Source: Acidimicrobiaceae bacterium
Lineage (GTDB): Bacteria > Actinomycetota > Acidimicrobiia > Acidimicrobiales > RAAP-2
Reading direction: 5' to 3'
NCBI GenBank assembly: GCA_947455165.1
Contig: CANGMP010000003.1
Coordinates: 1-64,000 of the forward strand
DNA length: 64,000 nucleotides
The stretch's first letter is position 1, and each line of letters starts with the position of its first letter. Of the stretch, positions 7,959-16,039 are shown in pieces. The notes under the pieces are model-generated. The model saw only the letters and a program-made list of their open reading frames with translations. It made no database searches and was not told the origin of the DNA. A program made the position numbers and the translations under genes.

Positions 7959-9031
7959 GCTCGCCACTTCGTAGCGAGGGGTGGCGCAACCGCGCCTCGG
8001 CGGGACCGAACTTCGACACCCTGTTGCTGGACGACGCTGCCTTGACGTTGCTCGCCGGCACCGTGGCCTTTCAGATACCACTCACGTTGGCTTCGTCGAT
8101 GACGGTCTCTGCCCATGGCGTGCTCCGTCTGGCGGTCACCCCCTACGGTCCACTGCGTCTTTTGGGACCCAAAGATGACGAAGCTAAAGCGCTTCTTCAA
8201 CGATTGCGCTCGGCCGGCGCCAAGACTCGATCAAACACTCTTTCGAAGCGCCCACTCGCAATCTTGGCGGCCACGGTGATTGCCGTCACGGTGCCGTTGT
8301 CCTTGTTGTCGAGTGAGACGTCGCTGCACACGGCGCAGATCACAGAGGGCCTCCTCCGCCTTCGTGACATGCCACCGGGCTTTGAGGTTCGCAGCTCCGG
8401 CGTGATGCCGATCTTCTTTCCATCACCGAATCGAGTGGTCGTGCCAACGACAACCACGACTCCCAAGCACCAAAAACCCGGTGACCGAGAGTGGGCTCGC
8501 GAACAGGCAGCCTTTGAATCGTGCGTCGGCACGACGCATCGAAGTGACCGCACGGTCGGACTCGCGGCCCAGCCTCCCGAGGTCTACGCCTCCTCGTCGA
8601 CCTTTGGCTCGGCGGCCTCTGGCGATGGCATGGTCGTCGGCTCCATGGTGCAGTGGTACGCATCGGTGGACAATGTTCGCCGTGACACCGACCAGATGCG
8701 CCGACCGAAGTTCGCAACCTGCTTCGCCGCGATGTACGCGCAGAGCTATCTCTTCATTACCGGGCAGTCCAAGAGTGGCGCGGTGATCTCGCCCACGACG
8801 TTGGTGGCACCAATCTTCACCTCGACGTTCCACCGTGAGGGCACCGTCTCGGTTCGAGTGCCGGGCGAGCGCCAACCGCTGTATTTCACGGTGAGCGTGG
8901 TGACGACCGGACACTACGAGGCGACGGTGCTCTTTATCTCCGCTTCACTCAATGGAGTAGCGGACGTGGTTCGCTCGATCGTGGCCACGCAGAGTGGTCG
9001 AATCAGCGGGGGAGCGGTCGCGGCGGCTTAG
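7955..9031 (+). CDS. Unknown membrane-anchored protein coupled to hemL
   Basis: I do not recognise this 358-residue protein. Residues 1 to about 95 are a mixed alpha/beta segment without a signal peptide. A single hydrophobic helix lies near residues 99-120 (LAILAATVIAVTVPLSLL). A Pro/Thr-rich linker with a run of threonines follows near 165, and then a domain of about 180 residues, probably outside the membrane, with two cysteines (near residues 190 and 253). The topology suggests a cytoplasmic N-terminus. The GTG start overlaps hemL by four bases. The stop overlaps the convergent ZIP gene in a shared TTAG. No function can be assigned. Confidence 0.7.
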   Translation: MSSPLRSEGWRNRASAGPNFDTLLLDDAALTLLAGTVAFQIPLTLASSMTVSAHGVLRLAVTPYGPLRLLGPKDDEAKALLQRLRSAGAKTRSNTLSKRPLAILAATVIAVTVPLSLLSSETSLHTAQITEGLLRLRDMPPGFEVRSSGVMPIFFPSPNRVVVPTTTTTPKHQKPGDREWAREQAAFESCVGTTHRSDRTVGLAAQPPEVYASSSTFGSAASGDGMVVGSMVQWYASVDNVRRDTDQMRRPKFATCFAAMYAQSYLFITGQSKSGAVISPTTLVAPIFTSTFHREGTVSVRVPGERQPLYFTVSVVTTGHYEATVLFISASLNGVADVVRSIVATQSGRISGGAVAAA

Positions 9032-9837
9032 ACGCCGGCGAGCGATACGACAAAGTCAGTCGAAAAGCCCAGGGCCAGTCCGATAACGAGGCCGTAGAAC
9101 AAAAGGTTTCCGGCCTTTTGGCGCTGGGCCACCGTGAAGAGCTGAGCGATGACGTACGTGATCGATCCGGCGGCCAGTGCGTAAAAGGCCACGCTAACCG
9201 TGTCGTTCGTCCAGGACCAGCCAACGATTGTGCCGAGCGTCGTGGGACCACCACCGATGAGGGCCATGAGGCCAAGGAACCTCCACGAGGCGTGCTCCTT
9301 GGCGCCCGACAGCGGAGCAATGATGCCAAAGCCCTCGGTGGCGTTGTGGAGGGCGAAGCCAATAACGAGAACAGCCGTGAGGCCGGTGGCTCCACTGTGG
9401 GCCGATGAACCAATGGCCAAGCCTTCACCGAAGTTGTGGAGGCCAATGCCAATCGCGAGGAGCAAGCTCATGCGAGCGGCCGGCGTCAACTCTTGTTCGA
9501 GACCGGTGACCTCAACGCGCGCACGGCGTCGCTTACTCCAGTTGTCATACCCAACGAGACCCAAAATGCCAACTGCGATACCACCGAGCATGAGCAACTC
9601 GCGGCCCAGGGCCAGACCGTGCTTTTTGAGTTCCAGCGCGGCATCGACGGGAGCGAGAGCCTGACCCAAGACGTCGGCGACGAGGAAGATCAAGATGCCG
9701 ATCGCGATGGCGTTGAGAAGGGCGCGGAACCGAGGCACTGGTGCCTTCATGCGACCAATCAACAGGCCGAGGGCGATGGTGGCTCCGGCGATAAAACCAA
9801 CAACTACGGTGCTGCCAAAGGTCATGTGCGAGCTCAC
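9028..9837 (-). CDS. ZIP-family metal transporter
   Basis: Membrane protein of 269 residues with about eight hydrophobic segments. The ZIP signature in helices 4 and 5 is visible: GIGLHNFGEGLAIG and FALHNATEGFGI, with His and Glu at the metal-path positions. These proteins move zinc, iron or manganese into the cytoplasm. The likely GTG start is at 9837; an ATG four codons in (9825) is an alternative. It follows the reductase gene with a two-base gap, so the two form a minus-strand operon. Confidence 0.88.
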   Translation of the reverse strand: MSSHMTFGSTVVVGFIAGATIALGLLIGRMKAPVPRFRALLNAIAIGILIFLVADVLGQALAPVDAALELKKHGLALGRELLMLGGIAVGILGLVGYDNWSKRRRARVEVTGLEQELTPAARMSLLLAIGIGLHNFGEGLAIGSSAHSGATGLTAVLVIGFALHNATEGFGIIAPLSGAKEHASWRFLGLMALIGGGPTTLGTIVGWSWTNDTVSVAFYALAAGSITYVIAQLFTVAQRQKAGNLLFYGLVIGLALGFSTDFVVSLAGV

Positions 9838-9839
9838 TT

Positions 9840-11168
9840 TTAGGCCTTTCGTTCCTTCAAGAGCAGGTCAAATGCTTGCGCTGGAATGAGGTCTACCAGT
9901 TTGTTCATGGCGTTGAAGCCAACTTCGGCCGGACCGTGCGTGCCGTTACTCATAAGGTTCGCCATGATCGCGAGGAGTTCCTTCATGAGTGGTTCGATAC
10001 GCAGACCGAGCTTGACGCAGACGGCCAGGATTTGGGGCTCCGAGATAATTCGAACAAACATGCGCGCGACCTTGTAGTACTCGCCGTAGGCGTTGTCCAT
10101 GCGCGTGTCGTAGAGCGAGAGCAGGCTCAAGTCGTCGGCCAAAAGTGCCTCGGCGACCACTCCGGCGGCCAGACGGCCCGACTCGTAGCCGTAGGAAATG
10201 CCTTCACCATTGAATGGGTTGACGGTGCCGGCGGCGTCACCAATGGTGAGCGTGTTTGGTCCGACGCGTGGTCCCAGGGCCATGCCCATTGGCAAACGGC
10301 CTCCGGTAGCCGGTCCGCACGAGGTGGCCTCGTTTAGACCCCACGCCTCGGCCGTCTGGGCCACGAAGTACTCCTGGAGCTTGGTGGTGTTAACACCCTT
10401 CCAAGCTCGGTCAGTGGAGAGCAGGCCGACGCCGACGTTGACGCGACCATCACCGAGCGGGAAGATCCAGCCGTAGCCGGGGACGACTTCACCTTCGGGG
10501 CTGCGAATGTCGAGGTGGGACTCGATCCACGGCTCGTCGTGGCGGTCGCTCATGTAGTAGCCACGAATGGCCATACCCATGGGCCAGTCGCGGCGACGCG
10601 TGACGCCGAGTTCGCGGCCGATACGAGAGTTCTGTCCGTCACCAACTAAGACGACTCGACCCATGATCTCGTGGAGGTCGCCGGTTTCCTTGTTCTTCAC
10701 CGAGACACCGGCGCAGCCACGCAGGCGACCCTCGACGGGGTCTGAGGCGTTCAGCAGTCCAATGACTTCGCTGCCGGTGAGCACGGTGGCGCCGTGCTTT
10801 TCGGCGTGTCCGGCCACCATGCCGTCCAGGCTGTAGCGGGTGATTGAGTAGCCGTAGTTGGGGAAAACGGGGTGTTCGGGCCACTGGAGCTCGAGCGAAG
10901 CGCCAAAACCGTAGGACCGAAGACCCTCGTAGCGGTGGCCGTGCTTGGCCACTTCGCTCTCGAGACCCATTTCGGCCAATTGGTAGACCGATCGGGGAGT
11001 CAGGCCGTCGCCACAGGTCTTTTCCCGGGGGAAGGTCTTTTTCTCGACGAGGCAGACGTCCCAGCCGGCCGAGGCCAGCCAGTAGGCGGCTGACGAGCCG
11101 GAAGGGCCGCCGCCAACGATGACGACGTCGAAGATGTGGGTGGGTGAGGGGTAGGTGCTCGAAGTCAC
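9840..11168 (-). CDS. Geranylgeranyl reductase family protein (probable menaquinone reductase)
   Basis: FAD-dependent reductase of 442 residues. It has the N-terminal dinucleotide motif VVIVGGGPSGSSAA, a KTCGDGLTPR motif close to the FAD, and the second FAD motif TIGDAAGTVNPFNGEGI. Members saturate isoprenoid chains. In actinobacteria a homologue (MenJ) reduces one double bond of the menaquinone tail, and a gene of this family often lies divergent from nuoA, as here; the role in the quinone pool is inferred from that. The GTG start is chosen because it lies six bases after a TAGGGT box. Confidence 0.85.
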   Translation of the reverse strand: MTSSTYPSPTHIFDVVIVGGGPSGSSAAYWLASAGWDVCLVEKKTFPREKTCGDGLTPRSVYQLAEMGLESEVAKHGHRYEGLRSYGFGASLELQWPEHPVFPNYGYSITRYSLDGMVAGHAEKHGATVLTGSEVIGLLNASDPVEGRLRGCAGVSVKNKETGDLHEIMGRVVLVGDGQNSRIGRELGVTRRRDWPMGMAIRGYYMSDRHDEPWIESHLDIRSPEGEVVPGYGWIFPLGDGRVNVGVGLLSTDRAWKGVNTTKLQEYFVAQTAEAWGLNEATSCGPATGGRLPMGMALGPRVGPNTLTIGDAAGTVNPFNGEGISYGYESGRLAAGVVAEALLADDLSLLSLYDTRMDNAYGEYYKVARMFVRIISEPQILAVCVKLGLRIEPLMKELLAIMANLMSNGTHGPAEVGFNAMNKLVDLIPAQAFDLLLKERKA

Positions 11169-11174
11169 ATCGCC

Positions 11175-11180
11175 ACCCTA
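11175..11180 (-). promoter_or_regulatory. -10 element of the geranylgeranyl reductase gene
   Basis: Reading the minus strand, TAGGGT is followed by exactly six bases and the GTG start, with no ribosome-binding site. This is the leaderless arrangement seen elsewhere in the window. Confidence 0.5.
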
Positions 11181-11250
11181 CGAGGCGACTACGCGGAGCG
11201 TGACAAAGCCCACGCCTATCGCTAACGACGTGAGGCCGTTGTTCTTCTGG

Positions 11251-11260
11251 TAGAACTAAT
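11251..11260 (+). promoter_or_regulatory. Candidate -10 region of the nuo operon
   Basis: TAGAACTAAT lies nine bases or fewer before the nuoA ATG in an otherwise non-coding gap of 97 bases. Nearly the same sequence (TAGAACTTAT) precedes ctaE at 36578. No Shine-Dalgarno sequence is evident between it and the ATG. Confidence 0.4.
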
Positions 11261-11265
11261 AACCG

Positions 11266-11706
11266 ATGGACCAGTACCTCCCCATACTGGGACTCCTCGT
11301 TCTGGGTGTGTTGTTTGCGTCTGGCTCGTTTGTGGCGTCGGCCTTGTTGGCCCCGCCGAAGCGGCCGACTGACGCCAAATTGGCACCCTATGAATGCGGC
11401 ATCGTCCCTGAAATCGAGCCGCCGACGCGCTTTCCCGTGCGCTTCTACCTTGTCGCGATGATTTTCGTCATCTTCGACATCGAAGTGGTCTTTATGTACC
11501 CGTTTGCGGTGGTCTTCCGCCAGCTCGGTGCCTTTGGCCTCGTCGAAGTGTTGCTCTTCTCCGTGGTCGTCTTTGGCGCCCTCCTCTTCCTCGTGAGCGA
11601 AGGAGCCCTTTCGTGGGGCCCCGTAAAGCGCCTCACCCGTGGCGCTCCCTCGCGCTCTAGCGATTCGACGATTGCCCGAATCGGCTCTACCTCAAAGGCG
11701 GCCTAG
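11266..11706 (+). CDS. nuoA: NADH-quinone oxidoreductase subunit A
   Basis: Membrane subunit of complex I, first gene of the 14-gene nuo operon. The 146-residue protein has three hydrophobic helices and the conserved loop YECGI near residue 43, followed by [23 protein letters not shown] Ser/Arg-rich C-terminal tail extends past the last helix. nuoB follows two bases later. Complex I oxidises NADH, reduces menaquinone and pumps protons. Confidence 0.95.
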   Translation: MDQYLPILGLLVLGVLFASGSFVASALLAPPKRPTDAKLAPYECGIVPEIEPPTRFPVRFYLVAMIFVIFDIEVVFMYPFAVVFRQLGAFGLVEVLLFSVVVFGALLFLVSEGALSWGPVKRLTRGAPSRSSDSTIARIGSTSKAA

Positions 11707-11708
11707 CC

Positions 11709-12272
11709 ATGCCACTCGAAGATCTTCAGCACAACTTTCTGACTGGTCGCGTCGAGGACCTGGTTCGCTGGGCCCGTCGCGCCTCGCTCTGGCCCGCCTC
11801 CTTCGGTCTGGCCTGCTGCGCTATTGAGATGATGGCGGCCGGCGCAGCCGACTTTGACCTCGCCCGCTTCGGTATGGAAGTGTTCCGTAACTCGCCCCGC
11901 CAGGCCGACCTCATGATCGTGGCCGGCCGCGTGAGCCAAAAGATGGCCCCTGTTCTTCGCCAGGTCTACGACCAGATGATGGAGCCCAAGTGGGTTATCT
12001 CGATGGGCGTCTGCGCGTCGTCAGGTGGCATGTTTAACAACTACGCCATCGTCCAGGGCGTTGACCAAATTGTGCCCGTCGACGTGTACGCACCGGGATG
12101 CCCACCCAGCCCCGAGACGCTGATGCACGCCATTTTGACGCTGCACGAGCAGATTCGCACCGGTGAAATCATGAAGCGTCGCGAGGCCGGTCTGCCCGGA
12201 ATTACTGCTTCAAACGCCAGCCCGTGGACGCCTGAAGTTCCGGTCGCCGTTCGCTTGGGAACCCCCAAGTGA
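11709..12272 (+). CDS. nuoB: NADH-quinone oxidoreductase subunit B
   Basis: Carries the terminal N2 [4Fe-4S] cluster that hands electrons to the quinone. All four ligands are visible in the 187-residue protein: tandem Cys36-Cys37 in ACCAIEMM, Cys102 in MGVCASSGG and Cys131 in APGCPPSPE. The stop overlaps the nuoC GTG by four bases. Confidence 0.97.
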   Translation: MPLEDLQHNFLTGRVEDLVRWARRASLWPASFGLACCAIEMMAAGAADFDLARFGMEVFRNSPRQADLMIVAGRVSQKMAPVLRQVYDQMMEPKWVISMGVCASSGGMFNNYAIVQGVDQIVPVDVYAPGCPPSPETLMHAILTLHEQIRTGEIMKRREAGLPGITASNASPWTPEVPVAVRLGTPK

Positions 12273-12763
12273 TCGCGCTGCCCGCTGCTGCACCGGCCGG
12301 AGTCGCCACGGCCGAAGGCCTCAACGCCGACCTGGCCTGTTTCCCCACTCGCGAGCAGTACCGCCCGCTCGTTGCTTCCTTCCGGGCCGATGGGTATGAG
12401 ATGTGCGTCGACCTGTGCGCCGTTGACTACTTGACCCACCCCGGCCGCGAGTTGCCCGAGGGCGTCGCCCCCGAGCGCTTCGAAGTTGTTGTGAACTTGC
12501 TCAGTTTGAGCAAGCGCCAGCGCGTTCGTATTCGCGTGCAGGTTCCCGAAAATGACTCGGTCGTCGAGTCCCTCTTTGGCGAGTACCCCGGTACAGAAGC
12601 CATGGAGCGCGAGGCCTACGACCTCTTCGGCGTCGTCTTTTCAAATCACCCCGACCTCACGCGCATCTTGATGCCCGAGGACTGGGAAGGACACCCACTG
12701 CGCAAGGACTACGGCATAGGTCGCGTCCCCGTGCAGTTCAAGGAAGCGCCAGGCCCACGATGA
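12269..12763 (+). CDS. nuoC: NADH-quinone oxidoreductase subunit C
   Basis: Peripheral-arm subunit that packs against NuoD. The 164-residue protein ends with the family signature [18 protein letters not shown] and GHPLRKDY. Here NuoC and NuoD are separate proteins, unlike the fused form of enterobacteria. Overlaps neighbours by four bases on both sides. Confidence 0.95.
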   Translation: MIALPAAAPAGVATAEGLNADLACFPTREQYRPLVASFRADGYEMCVDLCAVDYLTHPGRELPEGVAPERFEVVVNLLSLSKRQRVRIRVQVPENDSVVESLFGEYPGTEAMEREAYDLFGVVFSNHPDLTRILMPEDWEGHPLRKDYGIGRVPVQFKEAPGPR

Positions 12764-14118
12764 CCGACACCGCGAAGAACATCCGCTCAATTGACCGCGC
12801 CGACAAGCTCGTCGCCGAAACGAGCGAAGGACCCCAGGAACTCTCGTTCCGTCGCGACACCGACAGTGACGAACTCGGCCGCGAACTCGGTGCCGTCCTT
12901 CGTCTCGATGGTCGCCCGCTCGACCCCAACTCCATCGACTTTGAGAGTCGCGACGATGAGTTGATGATCATCAACATGGGTCCGAGCCACCCCAGTACGC
13001 ACGGCGTACTACGCCTCATGCTCGAACTCGATGGTGAGTTTGTCCTGCGCACCAAGCCCGTTATTGGCTATCTCCACACCGGCATGGAAAAGCAGGGTGA
13101 GGAACTCAGCTACGTCCAGGGCGGCACCAACGTGACTCGCATGGACTACTTGAGCCCAATCAACAACGAGCTCAGCTACTCCATGGCCGTTGAGAAGTTG
13201 CTCGGCATCGAAGTTCCCGACCGTGCCGTTTGGATTCGCATGATGATGAGCGAACTCAACCGCGTGTCGAGCCACCTCGTCTGGATGGCCACCAACGGTA
13301 TGGACCTCGGTTCGACCTCGATGATGATCTACGGTCTGCGCGAACGCGAGCTGGTCCTGGCTTTCTTCGAAAAGACGGCCGGCCTTCGTCTGAACCTCAA
13401 CTACGTGCGCCCCGGTGGCGTGGCCGCTGATCTGCCCGACGGTTGGCAGGACGACGTGCTCGTTATCTGCGACACCATCGACGCACGCAGCTACGAGTAC
13501 GACCAGCTGCTCACCGGTCAGCCCATCTTCCGTAATCGCATGGAGGGCGTCGCCCCCATCACGGCCGAAGAGGCGCTCGCCCTTGGACTCACCGGTCCGC
13601 TGCTGCGTTCCACCGGTGTGCCGTGGGACCTTCGCCGCGAGATGCCGTACTTGGCCTACGACCAGGTCGACTTCGACGTGATCGTTGGTACCTACGGCGA
13701 CAACTTCGACCGTTACGCGATTCGTCTGAACGAGATTCGCGAGTCGATCAAGATCATTCGCCAGTGCATCGAGATGATGCCGAGGGGTGACTACCGCACC
13801 CAGGACCCGAAGGTCACGCCACCACCGCGTGCGCGTATCGACGAGTCCATGGAAGCATTGATTCACCACTTCAAGCTCTTCACCGAAGGCTTTCACGTGC
13901 CAACGGGCGAGGTCTACTCAGCCATTGAGTCGCCTCGCGGTGAGTTGGGTTGCTACATCGTTTCCGATGGTGGCCCCAAGCCCTATCGAATTCACGTGCG
14001 CGCACCTTCCTTTGTGAACCTCCAGGCCATCCCGCTCCTCATGCGCGGAGGTTTGGTTTCTGACACCATCACGGTGATCTCAACCGTGGACCCCGTTATG
14101 GGAGAAGTGGACCGATGA
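12760..14118 (+). CDS. nuoD: NADH-quinone oxidoreductase subunit D
   Basis: Quinone-site subunit related to the large subunit of NiFe hydrogenases. The 452-residue protein has the GPSHPSTHGVLR motif near residue 73 with the quinone-contacting His, YLHTGMEK and the C-terminal SPRGELG..IVSDG..KPYR..RAPSF. It has about 70 residues before the conserved core, an N-terminal extension without recognisable motifs. Confidence 0.97.
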   Translation: MTDTAKNIRSIDRADKLVAETSEGPQELSFRRDTDSDELGRELGAVLRLDGRPLDPNSIDFESRDDELMIINMGPSHPSTHGVLRLMLELDGEFVLRTKPVIGYLHTGMEKQGEELSYVQGGTNVTRMDYLSPINNELSYSMAVEKLLGIEVPDRAVWIRMMMSELNRVSSHLVWMATNGMDLGSTSMMIYGLRERELVLAFFEKTAGLRLNLNYVRPGGVAADLPDGWQDDVLVICDTIDARSYEYDQLLTGQPIFRNRMEGVAPITAEEALALGLTGPLLRSTGVPWDLRREMPYLAYDQVDFDVIVGTYGDNFDRYAIRLNEIRESIKIIRQCIEMMPRGDYRTQDPKVTPPPRARIDESMEALIHHFKLFTEGFHVPTGEVYSAIESPRGELGCYIVSDGGPKPYRIHVRAPSFVNLQAIPLLMRGGLVSDTITVISTVDPVMGEVDR

Positions 14119-14735
14119 GTTATCTCCGCCCCGATATCCGTCAACGCGCCGAAGACCTCGTCGCCCTTTACCCGCACAAGCGCTCGGCCATGTTGCCGCT
14201 ACTGCACTTGGTCCAAGAGCAAGACGGGTACTTGACCGAAGAAGGCATGACCGAAGTTGCTGAGCTCACCGGAACGACTCCGGCCGAAGTCCGCGGCACC
14301 GCGACCTTCTACGACATGTTCCACCTGGAGCCCGTCGGCAAGTACGTCGTCGGTATCTGCACCAATATCGCCTGCCTGTTGGCCGGTGGCGAAGAGCTAC
14401 TCGAGCACGCCACCAAGACCCTTGGGTGCGCCGTTGGCGCAACGTCGGCCGACGGACTCTTCACGCTGGAAGAGACCGAGTGCTTGGCCGACTGCAACAT
14501 CGCCCCAACCGTGCAGGTGAACCACCGTTACGTTCGCACGACCACCCCTGAAGCACTCGACGCGCTCGTGGCCGAACTTCGTGATGGGCGGCGTGAAGAC
14601 GAGATCCCACCCCACGGCACCTTGATTCGCGTCCGTCGCAGTGGTGGACTTCGAGCGACGCGCGCCCAAGTGGCCGCCGAGCGCGAAGCCGCGCAGAAGG
14701 CCCGTGAAGCACGCGCCGCACAGGAGACCAAGTAA
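14115..14735 (+). CDS. nuoE: NADH-quinone oxidoreductase subunit E
   Basis: Binds the N1a [2Fe-2S] cluster in the NADH-dehydrogenase module. Thioredoxin-like fold of 206 residues with ligands in GICTNIAC (C-x4-C) and ECLADCNIAP (C-x3-C). A charged Arg/Ala-rich tail of about 40 residues extends the C-terminus. It overlaps nuoD by four bases and nuoF by one. Confidence 0.95.
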   Translation: MSYLRPDIRQRAEDLVALYPHKRSAMLPLLHLVQEQDGYLTEEGMTEVAELTGTTPAEVRGTATFYDMFHLEPVGKYVVGICTNIACLLAGGEELLEHATKTLGCAVGATSADGLFTLEETECLADCNIAPTVQVNHRYVRTTTPEALDALVAELRDGRREDEIPPHGTLIRVRRSGGLRATRAQVAAEREAAQKAREARAAQETK

Positions 14736-16039
14736 TGGCTGAACTCACGGCCCCCAAGATTGTTTCGTCGCGTTCGGAGTTCTCCGACAGTCACACCATG
14801 AGTCGCTACCTCGCCACCGACGGTTTCACCGGACTGCGCAAGGCCCTCGCCATGAACCCCGAAGATGTCGCGGCCGAAGTTGACGCCGCGTCGCTGCTCG
14901 GACGTGGTGGCGCTGGCTTCCCAGCCGGCCGTAAGTGGTCGATGCTCCGCAAGGCTCCAATCTCGTACCTCGTCGTCAATGGTGACGAGTCCGAGCCGGC
15001 CACGTTCAAGGACCACTACCTCGTAGAGCGCGAGCCCCACCAGCTCGTCGAAGGTGTCACCATTGCCGCCTACGCGCTCCAGGCTTCACAGGCCTTTATC
15101 TACCTGCGTGGTGAGTTCGCCCTCGGTCTTGAGCGCCTGCAGCAGGCCGTGAATGACGCCTACGAACACGGCGCTCTCGGCGCCAACATCTTCGGCTCGG
15201 GCTTCTCGCTCGACATCGTGGTTCACCCCGGTGCCGGTGCCTATATCTGTGGTGAAGAGACATCGCTGATCGAAGCCCTCGAGGGCAAGCGCGGATTCCC
15301 GCGTATCAAGCCCCCCTACTTCCCGGCTGCCATTGGTCTGTACGGCCAGCCGACCATCGTGAACAACGTTGAGACCATGTCCAACATGCCGTGGATCGTG
15401 AACAACGGTGGCGCCGCCTTTGCGGCCCTCGGTCTCGGTCGATCGACCGGTACGCGTCTGTTTGCGCTCTCGGGTCGCGTGAAGAACCCCGGCGTCTACG
15501 AACTCGAGATGGCCAAGAACACGTTCCGCGACATCATTTTTGACCCGGCGCTCGGTGGCGGCATCATCGGTGACAAGAAGATCAAGGCCTTCATCCCCGG
15601 TGGCGTCTCGGCTCCGTGGTTCACGCCCGAACAGCTCGACGTACCGCTCGGCCAAGACGAAGTTGCCGAACAGGCCTCGATGCTCGGTTCTGGTTCGATC
15701 GTCGTTCTCGACGAAGACAGCTGTGTCGTCCGCGCCGCGTGGCGTATCACCAAGTTCTTCTCGCGCGAATCCTGCGGTCAGTGCACCCCGTGTCGTGAAG
15801 GTTCGGGTTGGCTCGAGCGCATCATGTACCGCCTCGAACACGGTGGTGGTCGTCGCGAAGACCTCGACCTCTTGCTCGACCTCTGTGACAACATCGCCCC
15901 GGGTCTGAGCTGGCCGCCGCAGCAGACGACCATCTGCGTGCTCGGTCCGTCGATCCCGTCGTCAATCCACTCTGCCCTGACCAACTTCCGTGAGGACTTC
16001 ATCGCTCACGTCGACCACAACGGATGCCCTCATGACTGA
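14735..16039 (+). CDS. nuoF: NADH-quinone oxidoreductase subunit F
   Basis: Oxidises NADH; carries FMN and the N3 [4Fe-4S] cluster. The 434-residue protein has the NADH/FMN loop GRGGAGFPAGRKW near residue 53, GAGAYICGEETSLIEALEG near 163, and the cluster ligands ESCGQCTPCREG plus a fourth Cys in TTICVLG. Its end overlaps nuoG by eight bases. Confidence 0.97.
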   Translation: MAELTAPKIVSSRSEFSDSHTMSRYLATDGFTGLRKALAMNPEDVAAEVDAASLLGRGGAGFPAGRKWSMLRKAPISYLVVNGDESEPATFKDHYLVEREPHQLVEGVTIAAYALQASQAFIYLRGEFALGLERLQQAVNDAYEHGALGANIFGSGFSLDIVVHPGAGAYICGEETSLIEALEGKRGFPRIKPPYFPAAIGLYGQPTIVNNVETMSNMPWIVNNGGAAFAALGLGRSTGTRLFALSGRVKNPGVYELEMAKNTFRDIIFDPALGGGIIGDKKIKAFIPGGVSAPWFTPEQLDVPLGQDEVAEQASMLGSGSIVVLDEDSCVVRAAWRITKFFSRESCGQCTPCREGSGWLERIMYRLEHGGGRREDLDLLLDLCDNIAPGLSWPPQQTTICVLGPSIPSSIHSALTNFREDFIAHVDHNGCPHD

